Assembly (NCBI GenBank): GCA_016722565.1
Contig: JADKIU010000001.1
Location: 186,001 to 250,000, forward strand
Reading direction: 5' to 3'
DNA from: Bacteroidota bacterium
Lineage (GTDB): Bacteria; Bacteroidota; Bacteroidia; 2-12-FULL-35-15
DNA length: 64,000 bases
Within the stretch, counting starts at the first letter, position 1. Each line of letters starts with the position of its first letter. The translations under genes and the position numbers were made by a program. The notes beneath the pieces are model-generated. The model searched no databases. It had not been told where the DNA came from and saw nothing but the letters and a program-made list of their open reading frames with translations. Below, in pieces: positions 35,309 through 44,765 of this stretch.

Positions 35309-36118
35309 ATGCTATTTTTAAGGATTTTCCTTCCACTTTTGGTTATTTCTTATTTCGGCAATTTAAATTCCGGGGAAAACGTCTCCTCGTCTATGCCTTT
35401 TCAGGTAGCTCTTTCAGATAGCATTAAAAATTTTTCAAAAACATTTTACCCGAAATTTAAGAAGAAGGAACAAGTGATAAAACATCTGGGATATACACTC
35501 TGTTATGATGAAAATTATGAACAAGCAAAATGGGTCGCGTATCGTTTAACGGCTGGAATGTGCAACAACAATGAGGAAGAGCGGACAGATGATTTTCGTG
35601 AAGACAAATCTATAAAAACAGGTTCTGCTATCCCCGATGATTATAAAAAATCCGGTTATGATCGAGGACATCTTTGTCCGGCTGGTGATATGAGCTGGAG
35701 CCCAATTGCCATGAGTGAATCTTTTTTTATGAGTAATATGAGTCCGCAAGCCCCCAAATTCAATCGTGGCATATGGAAAACGTTGGAGACACAAGTGCGC
35801 GAATGGGCTAAAAATGAAGAAGAAATTTATATCGTTACAGCCGGTGTTCTGGAGAAGGGACTTCCAACCATTGGAGAAAAAAATAAAGTAGCCATCCCGA
35901 AATATTACTATAAAATTATTTTGGATGTAAAGGGTGAGGAAAAGAAGGCTATTGCCTTTGTGATGCCCAATGAAGGAAGCAAAGAATCCATTTTTGATTT
36001 TGCAGTTACCATTGATTCGGTAGAACGATTAACTCAAATCAACTTTTTTCCTGCATTGCCGGATAATATTGAAAACAATTTAGAGTCGATGTTGAACGTT
36101 GAACTATGGAAAAATTAA
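35309..36118 (+). CDS. Secreted DNA/RNA non-specific endonuclease (EndoG/NucA-type)
   Basis: A 269-residue beta-beta-alpha-metal nuclease. An N-terminal signal peptide (LFLRIFLPLLVISYFGNLNSG) sends it to the periplasm or beyond. The catalytic motif is YDRGHLCPAGD with general base H121, followed by FFMSNMSPQAPKFNRGIW, which holds the metal-binding asparagine. WVAYRLTAGM upstream and VTAGV downstream are family features. It cleaves DNA and RNA without sequence preference, probably for nutrition or extracellular DNA turnover. It lies divergently from the SixA gene with 41 bases between them, and the next frame overlaps its end by 13 bases if the earliest ATG of that frame is used, though the real start of that gene is further on. 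Confidence 0.92.
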   Translation: MLFLRIFLPLLVISYFGNLNSGENVSSSMPFQVALSDSIKNFSKTFYPKFKKKEQVIKHLGYTLCYDENYEQAKWVAYRLTAGMCNNNEEERTDDFREDKSIKTGSAIPDDYKKSGYDRGHLCPAGDMSWSPIAMSESFFMSNMSPQAPKFNRGIWKTLETQVREWAKNEEEIYIVTAGVLEKGLPTIGEKNKVAIPKYYYKIILDVKGEEKKAIAFVMPNEGSKESIFDFAVTIDSVERLTQINFFPALPDNIENNLESMLNVELWKN

Positions 36119-36168
36119 AACATATGAAGTATAAAGTATTCACGAATTCATTTAAAAACATAATAGCC

Positions 36169-36915
36169 ATGAGTAAAAAAACAATTCTAATTTTAGTTGC
36201 AATTTCGGCATTGGCGTTTACTACAAAAGCGCAAGACACCAAAACGGAACACAGTATCAAAGTGATTGGAACAGCAGAGATGGAAATCGTTCCGGATGAA
36301 ATATACATGTCGGTTACATTGAGAGAATATACCAAAGACAAAAAGAAATTTACAATAGAGGAACTGGAAAAAAATTTGGTAAACTTTATTGAAAAAGTAA
36401 CAGTTACGGACAAGAAAGATATCAAAATGGACAACATGAGTGCATATGTGTTGAGCATGAAGCGCAAGAACAAAGATGAAATAATTTCAAAAAGTTATGA
36501 TGTTAAATTTAAAAATTCGCAACAAGTCTATATGCTTTATTCGGCAATGGATTCATTAGGAATAAGCAAAGCTTTTGTAAGTAAGTATTCACATAGTAAA
36601 ATGGATGAATACAAAAAGGAAATCAAAATAAAAGCGATAAAGGCAGCAAGAGAGAAAGCAAATTATTTGCTGGAAGCGATTGGTGAAAAAGCTGGAAAGG
36701 CGATCTTTGTTGAAGAGAAGACAGGTTTTGTTACTGTGGATGATGGAACGCGCAACGGAAGAGATTATATTAATAATTATTCAAGCATGTCAAATTCGCT
36801 TGTACAAACGCGTTATATGATTGGAAGTGGAGATGAGAGTGGATCAGACAATACCATCGGTGATAAAACCATAAAACTGAATTATGTCATAAATGCTGAA
36901 TTTGCCATTCAGTAA
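36169..36915 (+). CDS. SIMPL-domain (DUF541) exported protein
   Basis: A 248-residue exported protein. I start at the ATG at 36169 because it gives an immediate signal peptide (SKKTILILVAISALAFTTKAQ); an upstream in-frame ATG at 36106 lies inside the nuclease gene. The mature protein begins with HSIKVIGTAEMEIVPDEIYM, the characteristic SIMPL opening, and carries the KAIKAAREKANYLLEAIGEKAGK segment near residue 165. SIMPL proteins form oligomeric periplasmic assemblies in Brucella (BP26) and have unclear roles elsewhere. The terminator-like hairpin at 36955 follows. Confidence 0.9.
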   Translation: MSKKTILILVAISALAFTTKAQDTKTEHSIKVIGTAEMEIVPDEIYMSVTLREYTKDKKKFTIEELEKNLVNFIEKVTVTDKKDIKMDNMSAYVLSMKRKNKDEIISKSYDVKFKNSQQVYMLYSAMDSLGISKAFVSKYSHSKMDEYKKEIKIKAIKAAREKANYLLEAIGEKAGKAIFVEEKTGFVTVDDGTRNGRDYINNYSSMSNSLVQTRYMIGSGDESGSDNTIGDKTIKLNYVINAEFAIQ

Positions 36916-36940
36916 TACTATTTTTATTCAATAAAATTTC

Positions 36941-36948
36941 TATATTTG
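36941..36948 (+). promoter_or_regulatory. -7 promoter element (TATATTTG) before a leader hairpin
   Basis: An exact TAnnTTTG match 99 bases before the ATG at 37048. There is no clear -33 TTG. A transcript from here would begin just before the hairpin at 36955, so this is either a promoter with an attenuated leader or a chance match. Confidence 0.45.
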
Positions 36949-36954
36949 ATAATG

Positions 36955-36996
36955 CTTTTGTATCAATCATTAACAGATTGATACAAAGGTTTTTTT
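36955..36996 (+). terminator. Terminator-type hairpin in the leader of the 2355-residue gene
   Basis: A 14-bp stem (36955-36968 with 36976-36989; GTATCAATC/GATTGATAC core, one G-T pair), seven-base loop, then T7 (36990-36996). It could end the SIMPL transcript or attenuate the next gene. A second hairpin (36998-37005 with 37017-37024) follows at once. Confidence 0.7.
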
Positions 36997-37047
36997 GTCG
37001 CTTTTGAATGCAACTAAAAAGCGATAAAAAACATCTGAATATAGCGC

Positions 37048-40000
37048 ATGCTCCCAACAGCAAAAAACATACTCCCAGAAGGGCTTAAATCCCTAACAAC
37101 ACTGCTTTGTATTGTTGCCTTTGTTTTTTTATCTAAAACAACAAAAGCGGATTGTCCGGGAATTGTTACCTCTTTCACAACTTCTCAAGTTCTTATTTGC
37201 GGTCCTGGACCCAATGTCATTAGTTTTACAAATACGAGTACGGGTGTTGATGCGGCAGGAGCAAATTACTTTTGGTATTTGAATGGGACATTTTTCGACA
37301 CCTCCAGCGGATTGTCTGCTCCCAATACTTCTACCATATCACTAGTCGGAACATACAATTACATGATGATTGCACATGGCCCTTCTGGCTGCAGAGATAC
37401 AGCGATTGTACAAGTGATTATTCGTCCGATTCCAGTGGCCAATTTTACATTTACTCCCAACAATCAATGTGCGGGAACAACCATTGTATTTACGAATTCA
37501 TCAACTGGAACCGGAGCCTTTACAACCTATGCCTGGAATTTTGGAGATGCAGGAACATCAACCGCAGTAAGCCCAACGCATGTCTATGCAGCAGGCGGAT
37601 CATACAATGTTACATTAACCGTTACAAACGGAGCGGGTTGTGCCAGCACTTTTAATACAACAGTTACCGTGTTGCCGCGCCCAGTCGCAGCCATTTCAGG
37701 GGACGATGGCGATGGCGACACACAATATTGTTTATCGCCTGTTGACAATACCACTTCAGAAGTCGTAACGTTTTTTAATACCACAACTGGTGCGGTTTCC
37801 TATAGTTGGAACTTTGGTGATGGAAGTCCTGTTTTCACAACTGCATCATTGGCAAGTTTTACGCACACTTATAGTTCCTACGGAACTTTCACCGTTACGA
37901 TGACAGCAACTGGTGCAAACGGATGTACAACAACAACAACTCTCACCGTTGTCTTTGATAAATTTGTTTCTGCATCATTTGTGGTTCCTTTGGCCGAATT
38001 CTCAGGTTGTGTGCCACATACCGTAACACCCGTTAATGCATCTCAAAATGCAAATTTATATGTTTGGAATTTTGGTGATGGAACGCCATCTGTGACAACA
38101 ACAAGTCCTGTTGCACCAAGTCACGTGTATACTACTGGAGGTTCGTATACTATTTCTGTTGTGGCGTCCAATAGCTGTAACTCTTCTACTTCAACTGTAG
38201 GTCCTATCACCATTGTTGGTCCACCAATACTTAATTTCACTGCCACACCAGCACTGGGTTGCTCACCACAAACAGTAACTTTTGGAAACACTACCACAGG
38301 CGCTTCTCCAATCAATAATTTTTATTGGGATTTTGGAAATGGAAACACATTAAGTGGCGTGAAATTTCCCCCACCTCAAGTGTATTATCAAGGAACCTGG
38401 ACCATCATGATGGTGTCAGGAAACGCGTGTGGTTCGGATACTATGTATCGTACGATTGTGGTGGATACAATTCCAACGGCAATCATGACCGCAACACCAT
38501 TGATTGGCTGTTCTCCATTAACGGTAACCACAACGAATAGTTCTGTCGGTGGTGCATTATCCTATCAATGGTTTATTGATGGTGTATTGACATATACATC
38601 GGTGACGATACCGAATCAAATATTTACAGCGCCTGCAGGAACAACAGTTGCATTGCATACCATCCGCTTAAGAGTTTCCAATCATTGTGGTGTTGACGAT
38701 ACAACCGTTACCATAACGGTACATCCGCCAGTAGTCGCCACCGTTGCACCACTGGTTTCTACAATTTGTGCAGGGGGCAGTGTTACATTTACACAAGCCT
38801 CACAAGGAACATTGTTAACATATGCGTGGACATTTGGAAACGGGAATACATCCGCATCTGCAACTCCTCCGGCACAAACGTATCCTACAGCCGGGACATA
38901 CAATGTGTTGTTAACTGTTACCGGATTTTGTGGAACAGATACCGCCTCTGCAATTGTTGTGGTGAACCCTATTCCGGTGGCTCCAACAGCATTGGGTGCA
39001 AATATTTGTTCGGGCACAAATACAACATTAACAGCTACCGCTCCAGGTGGAACCTATCAATGGTATTCGGCACCGGTTGCCGGAACACTTTTACAAACGG
39101 GCGCCAGTTATACCACACCAGTTTTGGCAGCTTCAACAACCTACTATGTTCAAACAACAGTTTTAGGTTGTGTGAGTCCAATGACAACAGTTCCTGTTGT
39201 TGTAACCCCAACACCGGTTGCGCCAACAGCAATTGGAACAACCATTTGTGCAGGCGATTCTGCAACACTCACCGCAACTGCTCCGGGTGGTTCCTATCAA
39301 TGGTACAATGCGGCTGTTGGTGGAACGCTTTTAGGAACAGGAGCTTCTTTTAACACTCCGCCACTAGTGGTTACCACGACCTATTTTGTTCAAACAACAG
39401 TTGCCGGATGTACAAGTCCGCGAACAATTGTTACGGTGATTGTAACTCCTACTCCTGCGGCACCTACAGTTACCCCGATAAATATTTGTACAGGGAACAC
39501 AGCAACGCTTACTGCCACTGCTCCAGGGGGAACATATGAATGGTTTGATGCCCCGGTTGCCGGAACACTATTAAACACAGGCGCTTCCTACACCACTCCG
39601 ATATTAACCTCCACAACAACGTATTATGTGCAAACAACCATATCAGGTTGTATTAGTCCGTTAACACCGGTTATCGTTACAGTAAACCCGATGCCAATTG
39701 CAGATATTGTTCCTGATGTGAATGCCGGTTGTGCCGGTTTGCAAGTAACATTTAACAACAATTCTACTTTAGGTGGGACTTATAATTGGACATTCAACGG
39801 TGCTACACCGGCCTCATCTACACTTTATTCCCCACCGGTTATTACTTTTAATACTTCCGGAAATCAACTGGTGTATGTAGTTGTGAATGTGCTGGGCTGT
39901 ATTACAAATGATACAGCGTTTATCAACATAGCTCCATTACCAACTCCGAGTTTTACTGCAACTCCCGTTTCCGGATGCTCACCGGTTACTACCGTGTTTA

Positions 40001-43000
40001 ATAATACCAGCGGTGTTACTGCCGGTGATACGTATTTGTGGACGTTTGATAATGGTGCAACTTCTACACTTTTTAATCCGCCATCACAAACATATACTGC
40101 AACAACAATTGATAGTTTGTATGTTGTTCAATTAGTAATTTCTGCTGCAAATGGTTGTCAGGATAGTGTTTCCCAAACCATTACAGTTCACGCGAATCCG
40201 GTTGCTAATTTTAGTGTCAGCAACGATACTGTTTGTGCGAACACCAGCATTTCTTATTTTAATACATCAACCGGAGCAACAACATATCAATGGAGTTTTG
40301 GTGATGCAACTACAAGTACAACAACAAATCCAACACATACGTTTCCAATACCAAATACTTATACAACCCAACTCATTGCATCTTCCGCATTCGGATGTTT
40401 GGATACCACACAATTATTAATTGTGGTAGATACCGTTCCTGTTGCAGCATTTACAAATACAACAGAATGTTTAGGCTTTGCAACACAGTTTACAAACACA
40501 TCCATTGGAAGTATTGTATCATGGAGCTGGAACTTTGGAGACGGTTCTCCTATTGTAGCAACGGCCAACCCAGCGCATACATATCCGTCTAACGGAACAT
40601 ACAATGTTACACTAACGGTGACAAATGTTTTTGGTTGTACACATTCAATCACGCAAGCGGTTGTTGTGAATGCTGTTCCTGTGGCTGCATTTAGTAATAC
40701 AACAGTTTGTTTGGGTCAACCAACAGCGTTTACAGATTTAACAAGCGGCACTCCCATTAATTGGATTTGGAATTTTGGTGATGCTTCTCCGATAAGCAAT
40801 ACACAGCATCCAACGCATATATATGCGACAGCCGGAACATTTAACGTTACATTAATTTCTTTCGGAGGAAGCGGTTGTTCGGATACCATTACAAATGTGG
40901 TTACTGTCAATCCTGTTCCAACAGCAAACTTCAATTTTGCATCGGTTTGTACGAACGATACCATGTTTTTTAACAGCACATCCATTGGAACACCAGATAC
41001 ATTTGTTTGGAATTTTGGCGATGGCTTTTCTGACAACACCAACAACCCTTCACCAACACATGTATATACAACTGCAGGAACGTATAATGTTACGCTCACT
41101 GTCGGATATGCCGCTACAGGATGTACCAATGCGCTTACCATTCCTGTCACTGCCTTTCCACTTACTGTTCCAAATTTTACAAGCACTACGCCTTGTTTAA
41201 ATGTTTCAACAAGCTTTACAGATTTGACCACAAATTCTCCAACACAATGGAATTGGAATTTCGGAGACGGAAATACGAGTGCCTTGCAGAACCCAACGCA
41301 TGTATACGCAGCAGCAGGAACCTATGCCGTTGCATTGCTTACACAAAACGTATTTGGTTGTCAGGACTCCATAACAATTAGTACCATTGTCAATCCACTG
41401 CCAGTATCAGCATTTGTCTTTGATACAGTTTGCGAAGGAGCAATAACAACATTTACAGATCAATCCACAGCAGCAGTTTCTTGGGCATGGGATTTTGGTG
41501 ATGGAATAACAAGTACAAGCAATTCGCCAACACATATTTATCCTGCTGCAGCAACATACAACGTTACTTTAATCGTAACAAATATGTTTGGATGCACTGA
41601 TACCATCACGCATTCGATTATCGTAAATCCGAATCCTGTTTCATCGTATACGGCAACAACAGCATGCCATACCTATCCAACCGTTTTTACAGATTTATCT
41701 ACTGCTGCTGTTTCGTGGAGTTGGGATTTTGGTGATGCGACTGCGGCAAACACAAATCAATCGCCAGCGTATACGTATACAAACCCCGGGAATTACACTG
41801 TAACATTGCTTGTTACAAACAGTTTTGGTTGTACCAATTCGTCTTCGCAAACAATAACTGTATTGCAACAACCACAAGCTGATTTTACATTTAGCACAGT
41901 ATGTGCACGACAATCCGTTTTGTTTACTGATGCAACCGTTGGCCCTTTAATGACAAACTGGAGCTGGGATTTTGGTGATGGTTCACCAATCAACAACTTA
42001 CAAAATCCAACACATATCTATTCACTTGGTGGAACGTATAATGTGACCTTAATTGTTGGAAATGCATCCGGTTGTTTGGATACAGTTGTACAATCAATAC
42101 TTGTAAACACCGTTCCAACACCATTGTTTACAGCCAATGTAAGCTGTCAAGGAACCATCACATCGTTTACAGATTTATCAACCGATGCCGTTGCAATTGC
42201 ATCCTGGTTTTATGATTTTGGTGATGGAAATAATTCCGTATCACAAAATCCGAACTATATTTATGCTGCTGCAGGCACTTACAATGTTTCGTTAACGGTT
42301 GCAAACATTAATGGTTGTGATAGCACATTTACAATGCCAATAACAGTGAATGTAATGCCGGTAGCAAACTATTCTGTCGACACCGTTTGTATTGGAACGC
42401 CAACCACTTTTACAGATCTTTCAACAGGAAGTCCAACAGCGTGGACTTGGGATTTTGGTGACGGCACAACAAGCACAACCGGTCCTGTTACAACACATGT
42501 ATACGCAACAGCAGGTTCATTCATTACTACTTTATCCGTTTCCAGTGGAGTAGGTTGTGCAGATGCAACTTTCCAAATTGTTGTGGTGAGAAGTGATGTA
42601 CAGGCAGATATTGCAGCAAACAACAGTGCATGTGTAAATGAATTGGTTGCCATTAACGATAACTCTGTAATTACATCTGGATTTATTTTGTCGGATACCT
42701 GGGATTTTGGTGACGGCTCTCCTATTGCAAACACATTAAACACCACGCATGTATACACAACACCTGGAACTTATATCATCACACATGTGGTTATTTCGGA
42801 TGGCGGTTGTGCAAGCACAGCTATAGATACCATTGTTGTCAACCCATTGCCGGTGGCAAGCTTTACATCCGCTAACACATGCCAAATTCAGCCAAGTATT
42901 TTTACTGATAGTTCAACCGGTGGTGTAACAGCATGGGATTGGGATTTTGGTGATGCGACAACCAGCGCGCTTCAAAATCCTACACATCCATATGCAACAA

Positions 43001-44115
43001 ACGGGGCGTATAACGTTACATTAATTGTGAATACTGCTGCTGGTTGTGCAGATACAACAAATCAATTGATAACCGTTTACGGACAACCGAATGCATCCTT
43101 TACCAGCAATGTTGTTTGTTGGGGTGATACCACCACTTTTGTAAATACCTCTACCACTACTGATGGCGTTATCGTTTCCACATGGTGGGATTTTGGTGAT
43201 GGAAGTACGTCTACAATCTATAATCCGGATCATGTTTTAGGAACAACAACAAATACATTTAATGTGACATTGGCCATTGTGACCAGTTACGGTTGTGTGG
43301 ATACTGTTACACAAATTGTAACAACACATCCTCTTCCTGTTTTTGATTTTGGCCCAGCAGCTACAAGTGGTTGTGTGGAATTTACAACTCAATTTACAGA
43401 CAATACAACGGTCAGCGGTGGTACGATTGTTAATTGGTTATGGGACTTTGGCGATGGAAATTTTACATTCTCTCAAAACCCAATTCATACCTACGATGTG
43501 GCCGGAAACTATTATGTTGGATTAACAGTAACCTCTTCCTATGGTTGTGTGATGAGCGATACACTCAATTTCCCAATTGTAGTTTATCCGGTTCCCGTTG
43601 CGGAGTTTTCAGCAAGTCCATGGCAAGCATCTATCTATGAACCAAACATTCAGCTTACCGATTTGTCTTCCGGTGCAACGCTCTGGGATTGGAACTTAGG
43701 TGACAACGAAACGAGCATCGATCAAAATCCGTATCATGTTTATCCTGATACTGGAACGTATACCATCACCCAAATTGCAATCAATCAATATGGTTGTACA
43801 GATACAGCAGAACACGATATTCATATTTATGGGGAAACAACAACCTACATCCCGAATGCATTCACTCCGAATAACAATGGATTAAATGATGTGTTTGCAC
43901 CGAAAATGTATGGAGTTTTAGAATTTAAAATGTTCATTTTCGACCGATGGGGCAATGAAATTTTTAGGACAGAAGACATGAACGAAGGCTGGAACGGACG
44001 TGTAAAAGGTGTTGGTGAAATCGTTCAGCAAGATGTTTATGTATACAAGATATTTACAAAAGATTTGCTACGGAACGACCACAGCTACATAGGAAGTGTG
44101 ACAATTGTAAAGTAA
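37048..44115 (+). CDS. Giant PKD-repeat surface protein with T9SS type B (CHU_C) sorting domain
   Basis: A 2355-residue exported protein. The signal peptide is long (about 1-35, LLCIVAFVFLSKTTKA). The body is about two dozen PKD or PKD-like domains of roughly 80-90 residues, each with a cysteine pair and a W-x-F-G-D-G core, interrupted at about 645-885 by three Ig-like units with GTYQWY/GSYQWYN cores and SYTTPV-like ends. The final 90 residues are a CHU_C domain (FTPNNNGLNDVFAP, FDRWGNEIFRTEDM, GWNGRVKG, ending SVTIVK). PKD arrays form long extended rods that bind glycans or proteins. A surface adhesin or matrix role is likely. It stands alone between a leader with two hairpins and a terminator, and codes for the longest protein in the window. 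Confidence 0.9.
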   Translation: MLPTAKNILPEGLKSLTTLLCIVAFVFLSKTTKADCPGIVTSFTTSQVLICGPGPNVISFTNTSTGVDAAGANYFWYLNGTFFDTSSGLSAPNTSTISLVGTYNYMMIAHGPSGCRDTAIVQVIIRPIPVANFTFTPNNQCAGTTIVFTNSSTGTGAFTTYAWNFGDAGTSTAVSPTHVYAAGGSYNVTLTVTNGAGCASTFNTTVTVLPRPVAAISGDDGDGDTQYCLSPVDNTTSEVVTFFNTTTGAVSYSWNFGDGSPVFTTASLASFTHTYSSYGTFTVTMTATGANGCTTTTTLTVVFDKFVSASFVVPLAEFSGCVPHTVTPVNASQNANLYVWNFGDGTPSVTTTSPVAPSHVYTTGGSYTISVVASNSCNSSTSTVGPITIVGPPILNFTATPALGCSPQTVTFGNTTTGASPINNFYWDFGNGNTLSGVKFPPPQVYYQGTWTIMMVSGNACGSDTMYRTIVVDTIPTAIMTATPLIGCSPLTVTTTNSSVGGALSYQWFIDGVLTYTSVTIPNQIFTAPAGTTVALHTIRLRVSNHCGVDDTTVTITVHPPVVATVAPLVSTICAGGSVTFTQASQGTLLTYAWTFGNGNTSASATPPAQTYPTAGTYNVLLTVTGFCGTDTASAIVVVNPIPVAPTALGANICSGTNTTLTATAPGGTYQWYSAPVAGTLLQTGASYTTPVLAASTTYYVQTTVLGCVSPMTTVPVVVTPTPVAPTAIGTTICAGDSATLTATAPGGSYQWYNAAVGGTLLGTGASFNTPPLVVTTTYFVQTTVAGCTSPRTIVTVIVTPTPAAPTVTPINICTGNTATLTATAPGGTYEWFDAPVAGTLLNTGASYTTPILTSTTTYYVQTTISGCISPLTPVIVTVNPMPIADIVPDVNAGCAGLQVTFNNNSTLGGTYNWTFNGATPASSTLYSPPVITFNTSGNQLVYVVVNVLGCITNDTAFINIAPLPTPSFTATPVSGCSPVTTVFNNTSGVTAGDTYLWTFDNGATSTLFNPPSQTYTATTIDSLYVVQLVISAANGCQDSVSQTITVHANPVANFSVSNDTVCANTSISYFNTSTGATTYQWSFGDATTSTTTNPTHTFPIPNTYTTQLIASSAFGCLDTTQLLIVVDTVPVAAFTNTTECLGFATQFTNTSIGSIVSWSWNFGDGSPIVATANPAHTYPSNGTYNVTLTVTNVFGCTHSITQAVVVNAVPVAAFSNTTVCLGQPTAFTDLTSGTPINWIWNFGDASPISNTQHPTHIYATAGTFNVTLISFGGSGCSDTITNVVTVNPVPTANFNFASVCTNDTMFFNSTSIGTPDTFVWNFGDGFSDNTNNPSPTHVYTTAGTYNVTLTVGYAATGCTNALTIPVTAFPLTVPNFTSTTPCLNVSTSFTDLTTNSPTQWNWNFGDGNTSALQNPTHVYAAAGTYAVALLTQNVFGCQDSITISTIVNPLPVSAFVFDTVCEGAITTFTDQSTAAVSWAWDFGDGITSTSNSPTHIYPAAATYNVTLIVTNMFGCTDTITHSIIVNPNPVSSYTATTACHTYPTVFTDLSTAAVSWSWDFGDATAANTNQSPAYTYTNPGNYTVTLLVTNSFGCTNSSSQTITVLQQPQADFTFSTVCARQSVLFTDATVGPLMTNWSWDFGDGSPINNLQNPTHIYSLGGTYNVTLIVGNASGCLDTVVQSILVNTVPTPLFTANVSCQGTITSFTDLSTDAVAIASWFYDFGDGNNSVSQNPNYIYAAAGTYNVSLTVANINGCDSTFTMPITVNVMPVANYSVDTVCIGTPTTFTDLSTGSPTAWTWDFGDGTTSTTGPVTTHVYATAGSFITTLSVSSGVGCADATFQIVVVRSDVQADIAANNSACVNELVAINDNSVITSGFILSDTWDFGDGSPIANTLNTTHVYTTPGTYIITHVVISDGGCASTAIDTIVVNPLPVASFTSANTCQIQPSIFTDSSTGGVTAWDWDFGDATTSALQNPTHPYATNGAYNVTLIVNTAAGCADTTNQLITVYGQPNASFTSNVVCWGDTTTFVNTSTTTDGVIVSTWWDFGDGSTSTIYNPDHVLGTTTNTFNVTLAIVTSYGCVDTVTQIVTTHPLPVFDFGPAATSGCVEFTTQFTDNTTVSGGTIVNWLWDFGDGNFTFSQNPIHTYDVAGNYYVGLTVTSSYGCVMSDTLNFPIVVYPVPVAEFSASPWQASIYEPNIQLTDLSSGATLWDWNLGDNETSIDQNPYHVYPDTGTYTITQIAINQYGCTDTAEHDIHIYGETTTYIPNAFTPNNNGLNDVFAPKMYGVLEFKMFIFDRWGNEIFRTEDMNEGWNGRVKGVGEIVQQDVYVYKIFTKDLLRNDHSYIGSVTIVK
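37430..43830 (+). repeat. In-gene array of about two dozen PKD units
   Basis: Units of about 200-260 bp coding for PKD domains with F-G-D-G cores and terminal G-C-x-D; three Ig-like units break the array at about 38980-39700. The units are diverged, unlike the near-identical Ig-like units in the other two large genes. Confidence 0.85.
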
Positions 44116-44118
44116 AAT

Positions 44119-44153
44119 AAAAATCCCCACTCGAAAGGAGTAGGGATTTTTTT
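44119..44153. terminator. Intrinsic terminator between convergent genes
   Basis: A stem with one C/A mismatch (44119-44132 with 44138-44151; AATCCC/GGGATT core, GAAAG loop) and T runs on both sides, between the PKD gene and the minus-strand basic protein. Confidence 0.85.
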
Positions 44154-44164
44154 ATAGGATTGAA

Positions 44165-44434
44165 TTATTTTTTTCTTCTTCTTTTTCCTTTTCCGGGAGA
44201 GTTGCTAAACCCATCACCATCCACTTTGTATTCTTTTTTCTTTCTTCTGTTGTAAGCTGTTCCGTTGTGTTTCATCTTCGGGTCTCTCTTCCGTCTTTCA
44301 AAGTGGCGCATTTGTCCACGCGGCTTTACTTTCGACTCCGAACCTCTTTCCGCTCCACCTTTTCCCGCGGCCTGAGAGTAACCAACCGTGCTTAACCCGA
44401 AACACACTAAAAGTAAAAAGATTAATTTTTTCAT
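44165..44434 (-). CDS. Small exported basic protein of unknown function
   Basis: An 89-residue protein with a clear signal peptide (KKLIFLLLVCFGLSTVGYSQ) and a very basic mature part (about 69 residues) full of arginine, lysine and glycine: RHFERRKRDPKMKHNGTAYN and NSPGKGKRRRKK. I do not recognise a family. The high charge suggests binding to nucleic acid, polysaccharide or outer-membrane lipid. A minus-strand TATATTTG (44469-44476) lies 34 bases upstream of its ATG and fits a promoter. Confidence 0.72.
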   Translation of the reverse strand: MKKLIFLLLVCFGLSTVGYSQAAGKGGAERGSESKVKPRGQMRHFERRKRDPKMKHNGTAYNRRKKKEYKVDGDGFSNSPGKGKRRRKK

Positions 44435-44468
44435 TATCTACAAAAATGTTTTGAATGTATGTTAACGA

Positions 44469-44476
44469 CAAATATA
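44469..44476 (-). promoter_or_regulatory. -7 element for the small basic protein
   Basis: CAAATATA on plus reads TATATTTG on minus, an exact -7 match, 34 bases before the ATG at 44434. No -33 match at the right distance. Confidence 0.5.
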
Positions 44477-44552
44477 ATTATTAGTTTCAATTTTATTTCA
44501 TTAGCTGATAAAAATATGTAATTTAGTGAATAATTAATAATTTATTTATCAA

Positions 44553-44756
44553 ATGAAAAGAATTGTCCTTGTCCTATTTTCAATCACAGCACTTACATTT
44601 GCTGCTTGTTCAAGTTCCGACAAAAAAGCGGAAACACCTACAGAAGTTGCTGCAGAACAATACCAATGTCCGATGAAATGCACCGAGGAAGTGTTTGACA
44701 AACCGGGAACCTGCTCCGTTTGTGGAATGGAATTGGAAAAAATCACTAAAAGCTAA
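44553..44756 (+). CDS. Lipoprotein with heavy-metal-binding domain
   Basis: A 67-residue lipoprotein. The signal peptide ends in the lipobox AAC (about residues 17-19; FAACSSSDKK), so the cysteine is lipid-modified. The mature part carries the heavy-metal-binding domain YQCPMKCTEEVFDKPGTC followed by SVCGMELEK, with CPM and C-x-x-C-G-M ligands that match the motif found in copper/silver efflux proteins (CusB-like and CopA-like N termini). It may bind copper or another soft metal in the periplasm or at the outer membrane. The next gene starts nine bases after its stop. The cysteine count (five including the lipobox) and motif are clear; metal identity is not. Confidence 0.9.
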   Translation: MKRIVLVLFSITALTFAACSSSDKKAETPTEVAAEQYQCPMKCTEEVFDKPGTCSVCGMELEKITKS

Positions 44757-44765
44757 AAATCAACG

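Noticed and set aside
36106..36168. Upstream ATG of the SIMPL gene
   Set aside because: It lies within the nuclease gene and would hide a clear signal peptide that begins at 36169.
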